DNA of 64,000 nt from the NCBI RefSeq assembly GCF_021117405.1, contig NZ_CP088251.1, forward strand, positions 3,483,501-3,547,500, given 5' to 3'. How positions within the stretch are numbered: position 1 is the stretch's first letter; each line of letters opens with the position of its first letter. Under the pieces are notes generated by a model. It had not been told where the DNA came from and made no database searches. It worked only from the letters and a program-made list of their open reading frames with translations. Below are positions 1 through 8,858 of the stretch, in pieces. This DNA comes from Frateuria edaphi. GTDB lineage: Bacteria > Pseudomonadota > Gammaproteobacteria > Xanthomonadales > Rhodanobacteraceae. The position numbers and the translations under genes were made by a program.

Positions 1-988
1 CGGTAAAGAACGCATCGACGCCGGCCTCCAGGTGCGCGCGGATCTCCTCGATCGACCCCGCGGCATTGCGCGCACCCGGGTCTTCGCCGCGCCACAGCGT
101 GCGCGGCAGGAACACGTTTTCCGGACGGAAGGTCCACGCGTGCACTTGGAGTCCCGCTGCATGGGCATCGTGCACCAGTGACGTCGGCGCACCGAGGCGG
201 CCCTCGTCGTCCAGCGGCAGGATTGCGCGCGCGTTCGGGCCGATCGCATCGGCCCAGGTCGCTACCTCGCGCAGGCCGTCGGGCGTGAGCAGGTCGGCGT
301 AGCGCAGGTGGCCACCTGCGACCGCGACATCCCACGGTTGCGTCTGCGGCTCGTCGATGAGCTGCAGCAGGCGCACGTTGGGCAAGTCGCCCAGGCAGCG
401 GCGCAACGCGCGCAGGTTGGCGAGCTCGAAGGACTGGATCACCACCGGCACGCTGCGCGTGCAGGCATGCGCCCCGAGCGTGTCGAGCAGACGCTGCTCC
501 ATCGGCAGGCCCCGGCGCTGGAACCAGGTGCCGTGCTTGATCTCCGGGATCAGTCCGACCACCCGCCCCTGCCGCGCACCCTCGATCGCCAGCAGTTCGA
601 TGACTTCCTCCAGCGTGGCGATCGGGTATTGCCCGTCGTGGGCGGTGCCGCGCAGGTCGGGCAGACGCTCGCGGGTGCGCAAGGTCTTGAGTTCGGCCAG
701 GGTGAAGTCTTCGGTAAACCAGCCCTCGACCGCGACGCCGTCGACGACCTTGCGCGTGCGTCTGGCGGCGAAGCGCGGGTGCGCGGCCACGTCGGTGGTC
801 GCGCCGATCTCGTTCTCGTGACGGGCCACCAGCACGCCGTCGCGCGTCATCACCAGGTCCGGCTCGATCAGGTCGGCGCCGTCGCCGATGGCGCGCGCGT
901 AGGCGGCCAGGGTGTGCTCGGGCAGATGCGCGCTGGCGCCGCGGTGCGCGATGACCAGGGGGCGCGGAATGAGGGGACGTTCGCTCAT
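1..988 (-). CDS. Glycerophosphodiester phosphodiesterase (partial, 3' end outside window)
   Basis: Predicted to hydrolyse glycerophosphodiesters to glycerol-3-phosphate and an alcohol. The start MSERPLIPRPLVIAHRG contains the family's HRG motif, followed by EPDLVMTRDGVLVARHE, which carries the Glu/Asp/His metal-site pattern. The last visible residues, GVDAFFT, match the C-terminal part of the barrel, so only about 10-30 residues should be missing. No signal peptide is seen, so a cytoplasmic enzyme is likely. It lies 79 bp downstream of the nagX-like gene on the same strand and may be read through from the nag left arm, though nothing links it to GlcNAc metabolism. Family assignment is firm; substrate is not known. 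Confidence 0.9.
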   Translation of the reverse strand, partial: MSERPLIPRPLVIAHRGASAHLPEHTLAAYARAIGDGADLIEPDLVMTRDGVLVARHENEIGATTDVAAHPRFAARRTRKVVDGVAVEGWFTEDFTLAELKTLRTRERLPDLRGTAHDGQYPIATLEEVIELLAIEGARQGRVVGLIPEIKHGTWFQRRGLPMEQRLLDTLGAHACTRSVPVVIQSFELANLRALRRCLGDLPNVRLLQLIDEPQTQPWDVAVAGGHLRYADLLTPDGLREVATWADAIGPNARAILPLDDEGRLGAPTSLVHDAHAAGLQVHAWTFRPENVFLPRTLWRGEDPGARNAAGSIEEIRAHLEAGVDAFFT

Positions 989-1067
989 GGCATGCGACCG
1001 CGGGATAGGTTTCAGTCCCCCGGCTCCGATGCGCCAAGGAGGGTTGGAGACCACCCTACGCGATCGC

Positions 1068-2177
1068 TCACAGCTTGAGGTAGAGCCGGCGCCGGTCCAT
1101 CGCCCACGCGATCGCCCACCACAACGCCACGAAGGCGATCGCCCAGGTGAGCGATGCGATCCACGGACCGGCCAGCGGCGCGATCCAGCCGGCGAACAGA
1201 TGCCGGTACAGCGGCTCCTGCCAGCCCAGCGCGGGTAGCGCGATCTGCAGCAGTTCGGAGCCGGCATAGGCGGCGATCGCATTCATGCCGAAGCGGCGGC
1301 CCAGCGCGGGCCAGCCACGCAGGTCGACCAGCCAGTGGAACGCCAGCAACGCCAGCATGGCCAAGCCGCCGGTCCACAACACGAACGAGGGCGTCCACAG
1401 GTTCTTGTTGAGCGGCATCCACGACGACCAGCCCGCACCGAACGCCAGCGCCACGAGGCCCGCGGCGAGCAGCCGCCCCGGTTGCCGCGCGCGCAGCCAC
1501 GCGCCCGCGCACAGGCCAAGCAGGCTGCTGGCGATCGCCGGCAGCGTGGCGGGCAGGCCTTCCGGATCGTGCACCTGCCCGGTGGCGGGGTTGTGATCCC
1601 ACACGTACTGCCCGAAGACCGCGCCATCGATGCGGTCGACGATGTTGTTCCATTCGTCCAGCGTGCCGCCCGCCAGCAGCAGCACGGTGTAGCCGGCCAG
1701 CAGCGTCGCGATGGCAAGCCACCAGGCGCGTCGCGGCGTGTAGATGGCGAACGCGGCGACCACCGCGAAGCACACGCCGATCCGCTGCAGCACGCCCGGC
1801 CAGCGCATCTCGCGCCCCGGCAGCCACCACGCCGCCAGCGCGTTGATCGCCAGCCCCAGCGCGAGGATGCGCAGCGCCCGCCACAGCGCCGCATTGAGCA
1901 GCCGGTCGGACGCCACGCCCTGCTCCAGCCGCGGAAGAATCGCCAGCGCCACGGACACGCCCATCACGAACAGGAAGAACGGGAACACCAGATCGGTCGG
2001 CGTGCAGCCGTGCCACGCGGCGTGCTCCAGCGGCCAGTAGACGTGCCCCCAGTCGCCCGGATCGTTGACCAGCAGCATCGCCGCCACGGTGCAGCCGCGC
2101 AGGGCATCCACCGAGGCCAGGCGGCGGGCAACATGCTGCCCCGTCGAGGGCGCCGGCTGGTCCATCGTCATCGCCAT
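1068..2177 (-). CDS. nagX: NagX-like membrane acetyltransferase (DUF5009 / heparan-alpha-glucosaminide N-acetyltransferase family)
   Basis: A multi-pass membrane protein of about 369 residues with the family N-terminus RLASVDALRGCTVAAML followed by VFPFFLFVMGVSVALA. Roughly ten hydrophobic segments run to the C-terminus. Relatives transfer acetyl groups to glucosamine residues or sit in GlcNAc loci as NagX. The start used here lies 11 bp after the hexosaminidase stop, in a run of in-frame ATGs (2177, 2171, 2165). None has a strong ribosome site, so translation is probably coupled to the upstream gene. An upstream ATG at 2264 would overlap the hexosaminidase by 76 bp and is less likely. Context in the nag left arm supports a role with amino sugars. 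The exact reaction is inference. Confidence 0.85.
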   Translation of the reverse strand: MAMTMDQPAPSTGQHVARRLASVDALRGCTVAAMLLVNDPGDWGHVYWPLEHAAWHGCTPTDLVFPFFLFVMGVSVALAILPRLEQGVASDRLLNAALWRALRILALGLAINALAAWWLPGREMRWPGVLQRIGVCFAVVAAFAIYTPRRAWWLAIATLLAGYTVLLLAGGTLDEWNNIVDRIDGAVFGQYVWDHNPATGQVHDPEGLPATLPAIASSLLGLCAGAWLRARQPGRLLAAGLVALAFGAGWSSWMPLNKNLWTPSFVLWTGGLAMLALLAFHWLVDLRGWPALGRRFGMNAIAAYAGSELLQIALPALGWQEPLYRHLFAGWIAPLAGPWIASLTWAIAFVALWWAIAWAMDRRRLYLKL

Positions 2178-2188
2178 CGCGTGCACCG

Positions 2189-4465
2189 TCAGCGCGGGGC
2201 GTCCAGCGATAGCCGTCCAACCGCGTACAACGGCCCGTCGCCGGGCGCGGTGAAGGCCATGCACAGGTCGTGCGCTCCCCGCTGACGCTCGAAGTGCGCG
2301 TCGAGCGCGAAGCGGCGCGGCGCGGCGGTCGGGTCGGGCAGCGGCAGGGTCGCCAGGATGTCGCCCTCGCAGCTGTCGCGACGGATCACCAGCTCACCGA
2401 ACGCGGTAGTCCTGGGCCGCTGCACTACCAGCGTGGCTTCATGCGCGAGCGCATAGTTGTTGGGCAGCCGGGCCAGTTCCACGTGCAGCGCCTGCGCGCC
2501 ATCCAGCGGCGCGGCGGGCCACACCTGGCATGCGTTGAACAGATTGATCGTGTAGACCGGCCGCCGCGACGTGGCATCGGGCAACGGCTGCACACGCAGG
2601 CGGAACGGATTGCCCGGGCAGTTGACCAGCGTGTTGCCGTCGCGCGCATACAGGTCCGCCGCGTCGAAGCTGCGCACGCGCCGCGCCAGGATGCTGCCAT
2701 CCGGCGCAAACGTGGTGGCGCGCACGGTCAGCGGCAGCGTCACCGCCAGCGGCTTTGCGTAGGCCGGTGAATCCGGATTGGGCGCGCTGCCGTCCAGCGT
2801 GTAGCGCATAGTGCCGAAGCCGGACTGGTTGGCCAGCGTGAGCGTCGTCCTGCCATGGGCGCGCGCGGCCGTTTCGTCGATCGCCATGGAAGGCGCGAAG
2901 GCGCTGTCGGCCCAGGTGATACCCGCTCGGCGGTAGCGCTCGAGCTGTGCTGGCAGGCGCGCGAGGAAGCCCTCCCAGTCATGGCGCGCCGGCGGCGTCC
3001 ACAGCACTTCGGATAGCGCATCCAGCCGCGGGAACACCATGTACTGGACATGCCGCATGTCCGGCATGTGCTCGGTCCAGACATTGGCCTGCGCGCCCAG
3101 TATGTGCCGCGCCTGCGCCGCATCGAGCGCGGCCGGCACCGGTTCGAACGCGTAGATGTCGGCCAGGCTCTTGGGCGGGATGCGTCCGGTGGCCTCGTCG
3201 TCGCTGCTGCTCTGGAGCTGGTCGAAGTAGAGGTCCGGCGAGGGCGAGAGCACGACGTCGTGGCCCAGCTTCGCCGCATCGACCGCGCCTTCGGTGCCGC
3301 GCCAGGACATCACCATCGCGTCGCCCGGCACACCGCCCTGCAGGATCTCGTCCCAGCCGATCATGCGGCGCCCGTGCCGCTTCAGGTAGTCGCCCAGGCG
3401 GGCCATCATCCAGCTCTGCAGCTCGTCCTCGGTCTTAAGGCCCAGCGCCTTCATGCGCGCCTGCACCGCGGGCGAGGCCTGCCACTGGTCCTTCACCGCC
3501 TCGTCGCCGCCCAGGTGGATCCAGCGCGAGGGAAACAGCGTCATCACTTCGTCGAGCACGCTCTCCAGGAAATGGAGCGTGGGCTCGTCGACGTTGTACA
3601 GCGTGGTGTTGACGCCCCAGTCCGGCGACACCGCGATGCGCTTGCCGGTTACGCCGAACTGCGGATAGGAGGCGACCGCCGCGGTGGCGTGCCCGGGCAG
3701 GTCCAGCTCCGGCACGATGGTGATGCCGCGCGCGGCGGCGTAGGCGACCAGCGCGCGGATGGTCTCCTGGGTGTAGTAACCGCCGTAGCGCGCCGGCTCA
3801 CCGTCCTCGCCCGCGGCCGGCGGCGTGCGCCACGCGCCGACGCGCGTGAGCTCGGGCCAGCGCTTGATCTCGATGCGCCAGCCCTGGTCGTCGGTCAGGT
3901 GCCAATGCAGCACGTCCAGTTTGTGCAGCGCCATCTGGTCGATCAGTGCGCGGATCTCGTCTGGGGTCTGCATGTGCCGGACCGAGTCGAGCATCAGTCC
4001 GCGCCAGGCGAAGCGCGGCGCGTCGGCGATGTGCAGCGCGGGGACTGCGTCCTGCCCAGCCTCGTCCAGCAACTGGTAAAGGGTGACCGTGCCATGCAGC
4101 AGTCCCGCATCGTCCGCGCCGACGATGCGGATGCCATCGACACCGACGTCGAGCGTGTAACCGCCGGCGGCCAGACCGGCATGCACATCGCGCACCAGCG
4201 CGATGGCGCCCGCGATGGGCGCGCCTTCGGCCAGGGCAAGGCGGGGCCCGTGCGTGCGAACCAATTGGGACATCAGGAATTGGGCCGCATGGCGCGCACC
4301 GTCGTCATGGGCGGGGATGCGCAACGGCGTGGCCGGTGCCAGCCTGAATTGGCCGTTGGCCAGGCGCAGCTGCGCGGGCCGCGGGATCAGCGAGGGTTCG
4401 ACCGCTGCCGCGGAAGCGGAGGAGGCGGCCAGGCCCAGGAGCAGGCCGAGTAGCAAGCGGTGCAT
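2189..4465 (-). CDS. Beta-N-acetylhexosaminidase, GH20, exported
   Basis: Removes terminal GlcNAc or GalNAc from chitooligosaccharides or glycans, probably in the periplasm. The protein is about 758 residues. It starts with the signal peptide MHRLLLGLLLGLAASSASA, then has a GH20b domain (SLIPRPAQLRL), the TIM barrel with the catalytic Asp-Glu pair D321-E322 in HLGGDEAVKDQW, and a C-terminal chitobiase-like domain (YTLDGSAPNPDSPAY). The start at 4465 has GGAG 7 bases upstream; an ATG 18 bases earlier lacks this. It follows the TonB receptor by 149 bp and precedes nagX by 11 bp, so it should release the monomer that the NagP-like permease imports. Substrate preference cannot be read from the sequence. 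Confidence 0.95.
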   Translation of the reverse strand: MHRLLLGLLLGLAASSASAAAVEPSLIPRPAQLRLANGQFRLAPATPLRIPAHDDGARHAAQFLMSQLVRTHGPRLALAEGAPIAGAIALVRDVHAGLAAGGYTLDVGVDGIRIVGADDAGLLHGTVTLYQLLDEAGQDAVPALHIADAPRFAWRGLMLDSVRHMQTPDEIRALIDQMALHKLDVLHWHLTDDQGWRIEIKRWPELTRVGAWRTPPAAGEDGEPARYGGYYTQETIRALVAYAAARGITIVPELDLPGHATAAVASYPQFGVTGKRIAVSPDWGVNTTLYNVDEPTLHFLESVLDEVMTLFPSRWIHLGGDEAVKDQWQASPAVQARMKALGLKTEDELQSWMMARLGDYLKRHGRRMIGWDEILQGGVPGDAMVMSWRGTEGAVDAAKLGHDVVLSPSPDLYFDQLQSSSDDEATGRIPPKSLADIYAFEPVPAALDAAQARHILGAQANVWTEHMPDMRHVQYMVFPRLDALSEVLWTPPARHDWEGFLARLPAQLERYRRAGITWADSAFAPSMAIDETAARAHGRTTLTLANQSGFGTMRYTLDGSAPNPDSPAYAKPLAVTLPLTVRATTFAPDGSILARRVRSFDAADLYARDGNTLVNCPGNPFRLRVQPLPDATSRRPVYTINLFNACQVWPAAPLDGAQALHVELARLPNNYALAHEATLVVQRPRTTAFGELVIRRDSCEGDILATLPLPDPTAAPRRFALDAHFERQRGAHDLCMAFTAPGDGPLYAVGRLSLDAPR

Positions 4466-4547
4466 GCGTGGGCTCCATGGCAAAAAGCGGACCCGGCAAG
4501 CCGCCGGGCCCGGGCGGGGAGTTTGCCAAACTCCAAATGATCAGGAC

Positions 4548-4603
4548 GCGGGCGGAACGCTCGTCGCGCTCCGCCCCCGCCCACCTTCTCCCGAGGGAGA
4601 GGG
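4548..4603. repeat. Hairpin (GGCGGAACGC type) followed by CTCTCCC-type palindrome
   Basis: Between receptor and hexosaminidase genes. Bases 4548-4580 form a stem of GCGGGCGGAACGC against GCGCTCCGCC with a TCGT loop. A close relative of this hairpin occurs at 43188-43220. Immediately beside it, 4584-4603 is a CCTTCTCCCGAGGGAGAGGG palindrome, one copy of a family seen at five or more other places in this window. Such hairpins inside an operon could damp expression of the downstream gene or protect the upstream mRNA end; that is inference. Confidence 0.65.
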
Positions 4604-4614
4604 TTTCCGGCGCG

Positions 4615-7329
4615 TCAGAACTTGAAGCGCAGGTTGAGGTAGTACTGCCGGCCGTTGACGTAGAACGCGTACGGCTGCTTCCCGTAGGCGGCGTTCTGCG
4701 TGTAGTACTTGAGCTTGGGATTGTTGAGGTTCATCGCGTCCAGCGACAGCGACATCCAATCGGTCAGCTGCACGCCGACCGACGCGGCCAGGTTGCCGAT
4801 GCCCTGCTGGAAGTAGGTGTCGGTGCGACTCACGCCGGCGTAGAACTCCGAGCGGTAGGTGTAGCTCACGCGCGCGTTGAAGCGCTGGTTCTCGAAGTAG
4901 CCCGACACGTTGTAGGTGTTCTTCGAGGTGCCCTGCAGCGGCACGTCGCCGGTGGCGTGGGCGTCGGCGTAGGTGTAGTTGGCCTGCACGCCGAAGTTGT
5001 CGCCGATCGGCTGGATGTAGTTGAGCTCGACGCCGCGCACCTTGCCGTCGACGTTGTGCGGCACGCTGATCAGGTAGTCGTTGAAGACGTCCTGGCCGGC
5101 CGCCTGGCTGGCCTGCATGTCCTTGAAGGTGCGCACCTCGTTGCCGAAGTTGACGTAGTCCTTCAGGTTCATCGCGTACACGCCGGCCGACACCAGGCCA
5201 CGCGGCGAGAAGTACCACTCCAGCGCGGCATCGAAGTTGCTCGATACCAGCGGCTTGAGCTTGGGATTGCCGCCGCTGCCGGTGTGGGTCAGATCGTCGG
5301 CGGAAACGTAGCCGGCCAGCGCGGAATAGTCCGGCCGGGTCATCGTCTGCGAGGCGGCGAAGCGCAGCAGCACGTCGTCGGTGAGGGCGAACTTGAGGTT
5401 CGCGCTGGGCAGGAACTTGTCGTAGCTGGTCTGATAGGTGTTCCAGTAGTAGTCGCCGAAGGCCGAGCCGGTGATCGGGCCGGTGACCGTAGTGGCCTCG
5501 GCGTCCGGCGCCGTGCTGGTGTAGCCGATGTTTTCCTTGGTCTTGATGTAGCGCACGCCGACGTTGCCGCTGGCGATGCCCGACTGGAAGTTCAGCTGAA
5601 GGTAGGCGGCCGAGTCCTTCTCCTCCACCTTGTAGACATCGTTGAAGTAGAAGCGCGAGACCGGATCGCGGTTGGCGAAGGCGTCATCGATGGCCGCCAG
5701 CTGGCCGGGCGTCCAGTACCAGATCGGGCCGGGGAAACTGCCACCCAGCGAGCTGCCGAAGTCGCCCGGGTAGTGCTGCACGTTGGTCGGATAGGCGGCC
5801 GGGTCGGTCCAGTTGGTGGCGAAGTCCGGGCCCTGGGCGATCTCGCTCGGGTTCTGCCGCGTGTGCTTGGCGTAGCGCGCGCCGAACTGCAACGAGCTGA
5901 TGGCGCCGTCGTCGAAGGCCAGTTCGCCGTCGAACTGCGCCCAGTCCTCCTTGTCCTTCACCTTGATGCCCTGGCCGCCGAAGATCCAGCCCATGTCGGG
6001 GCGGATGCCCGAGGTCGAGCTGTTGTCGCCGCCGAGCGTCCAGTTGATCGGCTTGTCCAGGCCGCGCATGTCCCAGCTGGCGCCTGCGCCGGCTGCGGTG
6101 CCCAGTTCCATCACGTCCTGGGTCGGGCTGGAACCGGTGCCGCGGGTGGTGCCGACCTGGCCTTTGAGCGTGAGGTGGTCGGTGACGCGCCAGTCGGCGT
6201 CGAGGGTCAGGTACTTCGATTCGGACTGCGCGCCCGGGCGCGAGATCTGGTCGTACACGCCGTAGGCGCCGGTGCCGCCGCTGATCGAGCCGCTGGTGAC
6301 CACGTTGTTGTCGATCGAACCCGGGGTCAGCACGCCACCGTTGGCCAGCGCGCTGCTGGCCCACATCATGTAGTTGCGGTTGAAGTTGTCGGCCTTGAGC
6401 TTGGAGTAGAAGCCGTTGAGGTCGAGCGTGAGGTTGTCGGTCGGCTTGAACTCGATGTCGATCACGCCGCCCTTGCGCTCGCGCTGCTGTGTGAACAGCA
6501 CCGCGCCGATTTCGTTGGGGTAGTAGACGGTGTTGCCGCCGATGGTGGTGGGCAGGTAGCCGCCGACCACTTCCTGGCCGTTGCGCTGCAGGCTGCGCTT
6601 CTCGTAGAAGGCCTGCACCATCACGCCGGCGGTGCCGCCGTCGTTCTTCCAGTTGAACAGGCCGCTGAACTGGGGCTTGGTATCGCCCGGCAGGTCCGAA
6701 TACACGCCGCCGATCGACGCCTCGGCCGTCATCGGCTTGGCGAATTCCAGCGGCTTGCGCGTGATGATGTCGACCGAGCCGGCGCTGCCGCCCTCGACCA
6801 GGTGCGCCTCGGAACTCTTGTAGACCACCACCTGGTTGACGATTTCCGAGGGCAGCAGGCTGTAGCTGACGCTGCGGCCGACGGTCTGCACCTGGCTCAG
6901 CACGAACCAGTCGCCGGTGCCGATCGAGTGGCCGTTGACCAGAGTCTGGGTCAGGCTGGGCGCGGTGCCGCGCAGGCTCACGCGGTCGCTCTCGTCGAAG
7001 CCGCCTTCGCTGGCGCTGGAGGAGCTGATGTTCACGCCGGGCAGGCGCTGCAGGGTGTCGGCAACGTTCTTCGCCGGCAGCTTGCCGATGTCTTCGGCGG
7101 TCACGACCTCGACGTGCGAGTCGAACGCCTTCTTGGTTTCCAGCGATTCGGTTTCGGCATTGCGGATGCCGGTGACCGTGACGGTGCCCAGCTGCTTGAC
7201 CTTGTCGCGGTCGGTGCGCGGGGTTGTGGCGTTGTCGCCGGTCTGCGTGGCGTCCTGGGCGTGCAGCGCGCCGGCCAGGCAAAGGCTGGCGACGATGCTT
7301 GCGGCTAACAGCGTTTTGCGGTGTGACAT
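4615..7329 (-). CDS. TonB-dependent receptor (predicted GlcNAc/chitooligosaccharide uptake)
   Basis: An outer-membrane, TonB-energised substrate porin of about 904 residues. The start at 7329 is set by a GGAGGGGAG ribosome site; the signal peptide runs MSHRKTLLAASIVASLCLAG to LHAQ. The plug domain follows (VEVVTAEDIGKLPAKNVADT, then QRLPGVNISS), then a 22-strand-type barrel ending in aromatic YYLNLRFKF, the usual outer-membrane terminal strand. Xanthomonadales use such receptors for plant and chitin sugars. It lies between the kinase gene (94 bp upstream) and the hexosaminidase gene, so chitin oligomers or GlcNAc are the likely cargo. The specificity rests on neighbourhood only. Expression is probably controlled by the LacI operator upstream of the kinase gene. 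Confidence 0.93.
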   Translation of the reverse strand: MSHRKTLLAASIVASLCLAGALHAQDATQTGDNATTPRTDRDKVKQLGTVTVTGIRNAETESLETKKAFDSHVEVVTAEDIGKLPAKNVADTLQRLPGVNISSSSASEGGFDESDRVSLRGTAPSLTQTLVNGHSIGTGDWFVLSQVQTVGRSVSYSLLPSEIVNQVVVYKSSEAHLVEGGSAGSVDIITRKPLEFAKPMTAEASIGGVYSDLPGDTKPQFSGLFNWKNDGGTAGVMVQAFYEKRSLQRNGQEVVGGYLPTTIGGNTVYYPNEIGAVLFTQQRERKGGVIDIEFKPTDNLTLDLNGFYSKLKADNFNRNYMMWASSALANGGVLTPGSIDNNVVTSGSISGGTGAYGVYDQISRPGAQSESKYLTLDADWRVTDHLTLKGQVGTTRGTGSSPTQDVMELGTAAGAGASWDMRGLDKPINWTLGGDNSSTSGIRPDMGWIFGGQGIKVKDKEDWAQFDGELAFDDGAISSLQFGARYAKHTRQNPSEIAQGPDFATNWTDPAAYPTNVQHYPGDFGSSLGGSFPGPIWYWTPGQLAAIDDAFANRDPVSRFYFNDVYKVEEKDSAAYLQLNFQSGIASGNVGVRYIKTKENIGYTSTAPDAEATTVTGPITGSAFGDYYWNTYQTSYDKFLPSANLKFALTDDVLLRFAASQTMTRPDYSALAGYVSADDLTHTGSGGNPKLKPLVSSNFDAALEWYFSPRGLVSAGVYAMNLKDYVNFGNEVRTFKDMQASQAAGQDVFNDYLISVPHNVDGKVRGVELNYIQPIGDNFGVQANYTYADAHATGDVPLQGTSKNTYNVSGYFENQRFNARVSYTYRSEFYAGVSRTDTYFQQGIGNLAASVGVQLTDWMSLSLDAMNLNNPKLKYYTQNAAYGKQPYAFYVNGRQYYLNLRFKF

Positions 7330-7423
7330 GGTGCTCCCCTCCAGTCGGATCAGCAGCACGCGCGTCGCGGTGATGCTGGTTGGTTGCAAGGGCTTGCGCC
7401 CGTTTGTTATGCGGTCTCGAAGC

Positions 7424-8455
7424 TCATCCCGGTTCGACGTGGCCGGCCAGGGCCAGGCCGGCCGCGCCGATCACGCCGTGCTGGCCGTGCTCCATCAGTC
7501 GTACGGGAACCTGTTGCAGGTACGGGCGCATCACGCCCTTGTTGAAGAAACGCTCGCGGAAGCGGCTGGCCAGCAGCAGCTGGCGGATCTGCGGCAGGAT
7601 GCCGCCGGCGAGGAACACCCCGCCGCGCGCGCCGTAGAGCAGCACCAGGTCGCCGACGAAGCTGCCGAGCAGGCCGCAGAACACCTCCATCGCCTCGACC
7701 GCCACGGCGTCGCTCCGCATCAGCGCCGCGTGGGTGATCGCGGCGGGTTCGGCCAGCACGGCGGGCGTGCCGCGCAGCGTGCCGATCGCGCGGTAGAGGT
7801 TGCGCAGGCCGGGGCCGGACAACGCGTGCTCGAAGGCGACGTGCGCGCGCTCGCGCGCAAGCAGGCGCAGGATCTCGATCTCGCGCTCGTTGCCGGGCGC
7901 CAGCGCGATCTGTCCCGCTTCGGTGGCGAGCACGGTCGCGTGCGGCTGGCCCGGCAACAGCACCGCCGAGCCGAGGCCGGTACCCGGGCCCATCACCAGC
8001 ACCGGCCCGCGCTGCGGCGGCGCGCTGGTCTCGATCACCGGCAGCGTGTCGGCGTCGGTGAGGAACTGGGTGGCCCAGGCAACCGCCTCGAAATCGTTGA
8101 TGACCGCCAGGTGGTCCAGCGCCAGGGTTTCGCGGATGTCGCGGATCGACACCGGCCAGGCAAGGTTGTCGTTGACGATCGCGTCGTCCAGCACATAGCC
8201 GGCGCTCGCCACCACGCACTGGTCGATCGGCGCGGGCGCATCGAGGTAGGTGACGAAGTGCTGCAGCACGGCGGTGAGGCTGGGCCACTCGGCGCAGGCG
8301 TAGCGCTGGTAGCGCAGCACGGTGACCGGGCTGGCGCCGTTGGGCTGGCGACTGAGCAGGCCCACGCGCGCATGCGTCCCTCCGACGTCGGCCGCCAGCA
8401 GCAGGGACTCCTGCCTCAGGCGCTGCGGACTCCTCGAGTTGGCGACCTCGGCCAC
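7424..8455 (-). CDS. glk: Glucokinase-family (PF02685-type) kinase, predicted GlcNAc/glucose kinase
   Basis: ATP-dependent hexokinase of the bacterial Glk family, about 343 residues, with the N-terminal phosphate-1 motif LLLAADVGGTHARVGLL and the glycine-rich VMGPGTGLGSAVL segment. No other sugar kinase lies in the locus. In Xanthomonas GlcNAc loci, glucokinase-like proteins act as NagK, so GlcNAc-6-phosphate formation is a reasonable prediction; glucose may also be used. I use a GTG start at 8455 because it sits behind GGGAGGAG. A TTG 81 bases earlier lies inside the operator palindrome and would put the promoter inside the gene. It is the first gene of the left arm and is transcribed away from the NagP gene. 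Confidence 0.9.
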   Translation of the reverse strand: MAEVANSRSPQRLRQESLLLAADVGGTHARVGLLSRQPNGASPVTVLRYQRYACAEWPSLTAVLQHFVTYLDAPAPIDQCVVASAGYVLDDAIVNDNLAWPVSIRDIRETLALDHLAVINDFEAVAWATQFLTDADTLPVIETSAPPQRGPVLVMGPGTGLGSAVLLPGQPHATVLATEAGQIALAPGNEREIEILRLLARERAHVAFEHALSGPGLRNLYRAIGTLRGTPAVLAEPAAITHAALMRSDAVAVEAMEVFCGLLGSFVGDLVLLYGARGGVFLAGGILPQIRQLLLASRFRERFFNKGVMRPYLQQVPVRLMEHGQHGVIGAAGLALAGHVEPG

Positions 8456-8507
8456 GACTCCTCCCTTTGCACTCTGGCACGGCGTCGCTGGACGTCGGCG
8501 GGGGCGG

Positions 8508-8536
8508 AGTCTGGACAGCGATGACAACGTTGTCAA
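8508..8536 (-). promoter_or_regulatory. LacI-type operator and -35/-10 of the left nag arm
   Basis: Bases 8522-8535 are the perfect palindrome TGACAACGTTGTCA with the central CG step typical of LacI-family operators. Read on the minus strand, a TTGACA -35 box (8536-8531) lies in the palindrome. A 17-base spacer leads to CAGACT (8513-8508), a weak -10. A repressor bound here would block the promoter of the kinase, receptor and hexosaminidase genes. The likely ligand-responsive repressor is the LacI protein encoded at 10226-11257. Confidence 0.7.
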
Positions 8537-8763
8537 CGCGTTTTGGCGGCATTTTTGGAAGGTGGGTTTACGCGCCGCAACATGGATCGACGAACTAATG
8601 GCCGCGACATATGAAAAACTCGCGTCAAAGCCGCGATGCAGCTCACTTTGGCCGCTTTGCTCCGGCTTTGAGCGCGATGGCGCAGTGCGTCAGCGACACG
8701 GCGGATAGGCCATTGGTTGGTGCCATAAATGGGCGCGCTGGAAAGGCTCGCGACAGACATAAA

Positions 8764-8792
8764 TTGACAACGATGGCCAGCGAGGCCATAAA
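8764..8792 (+). promoter_or_regulatory. Promoter of the right nag arm with degenerate LacI operator
   Basis: TTGACA at 8764-8769, a 17-base spacer and CATAAA at 8787-8792 form a good sigma-70 promoter, with a consensus -35. The -35 overlaps TGACAACGATGGCC, a degraded copy of the perfect palindrome at 8522-8535: the left half is intact, the right half is imperfect. The two arms thus have mirror-image arrangements. The rest of the intergenic space (8456-8858) shows no supported gene. Confidence 0.65.
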
Positions 8793-8858
8793 GCCGGCCG
8801 GGGGAGCGCCCGCTGACGGCGCTCGCATCGCCATGCGTTTGCCTGACGGGAGCCGTCC

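Noticed and set aside
4468..7308. A 946-codon open frame on the plus strand opposite the TonB receptor gene
   Set aside because: It is a high-GC antisense shadow. The minus strand encodes a complete receptor with signal peptide, plug and terminal barrel strand; the shadow has no ribosome site and low-complexity Ala/Val/Arg composition.
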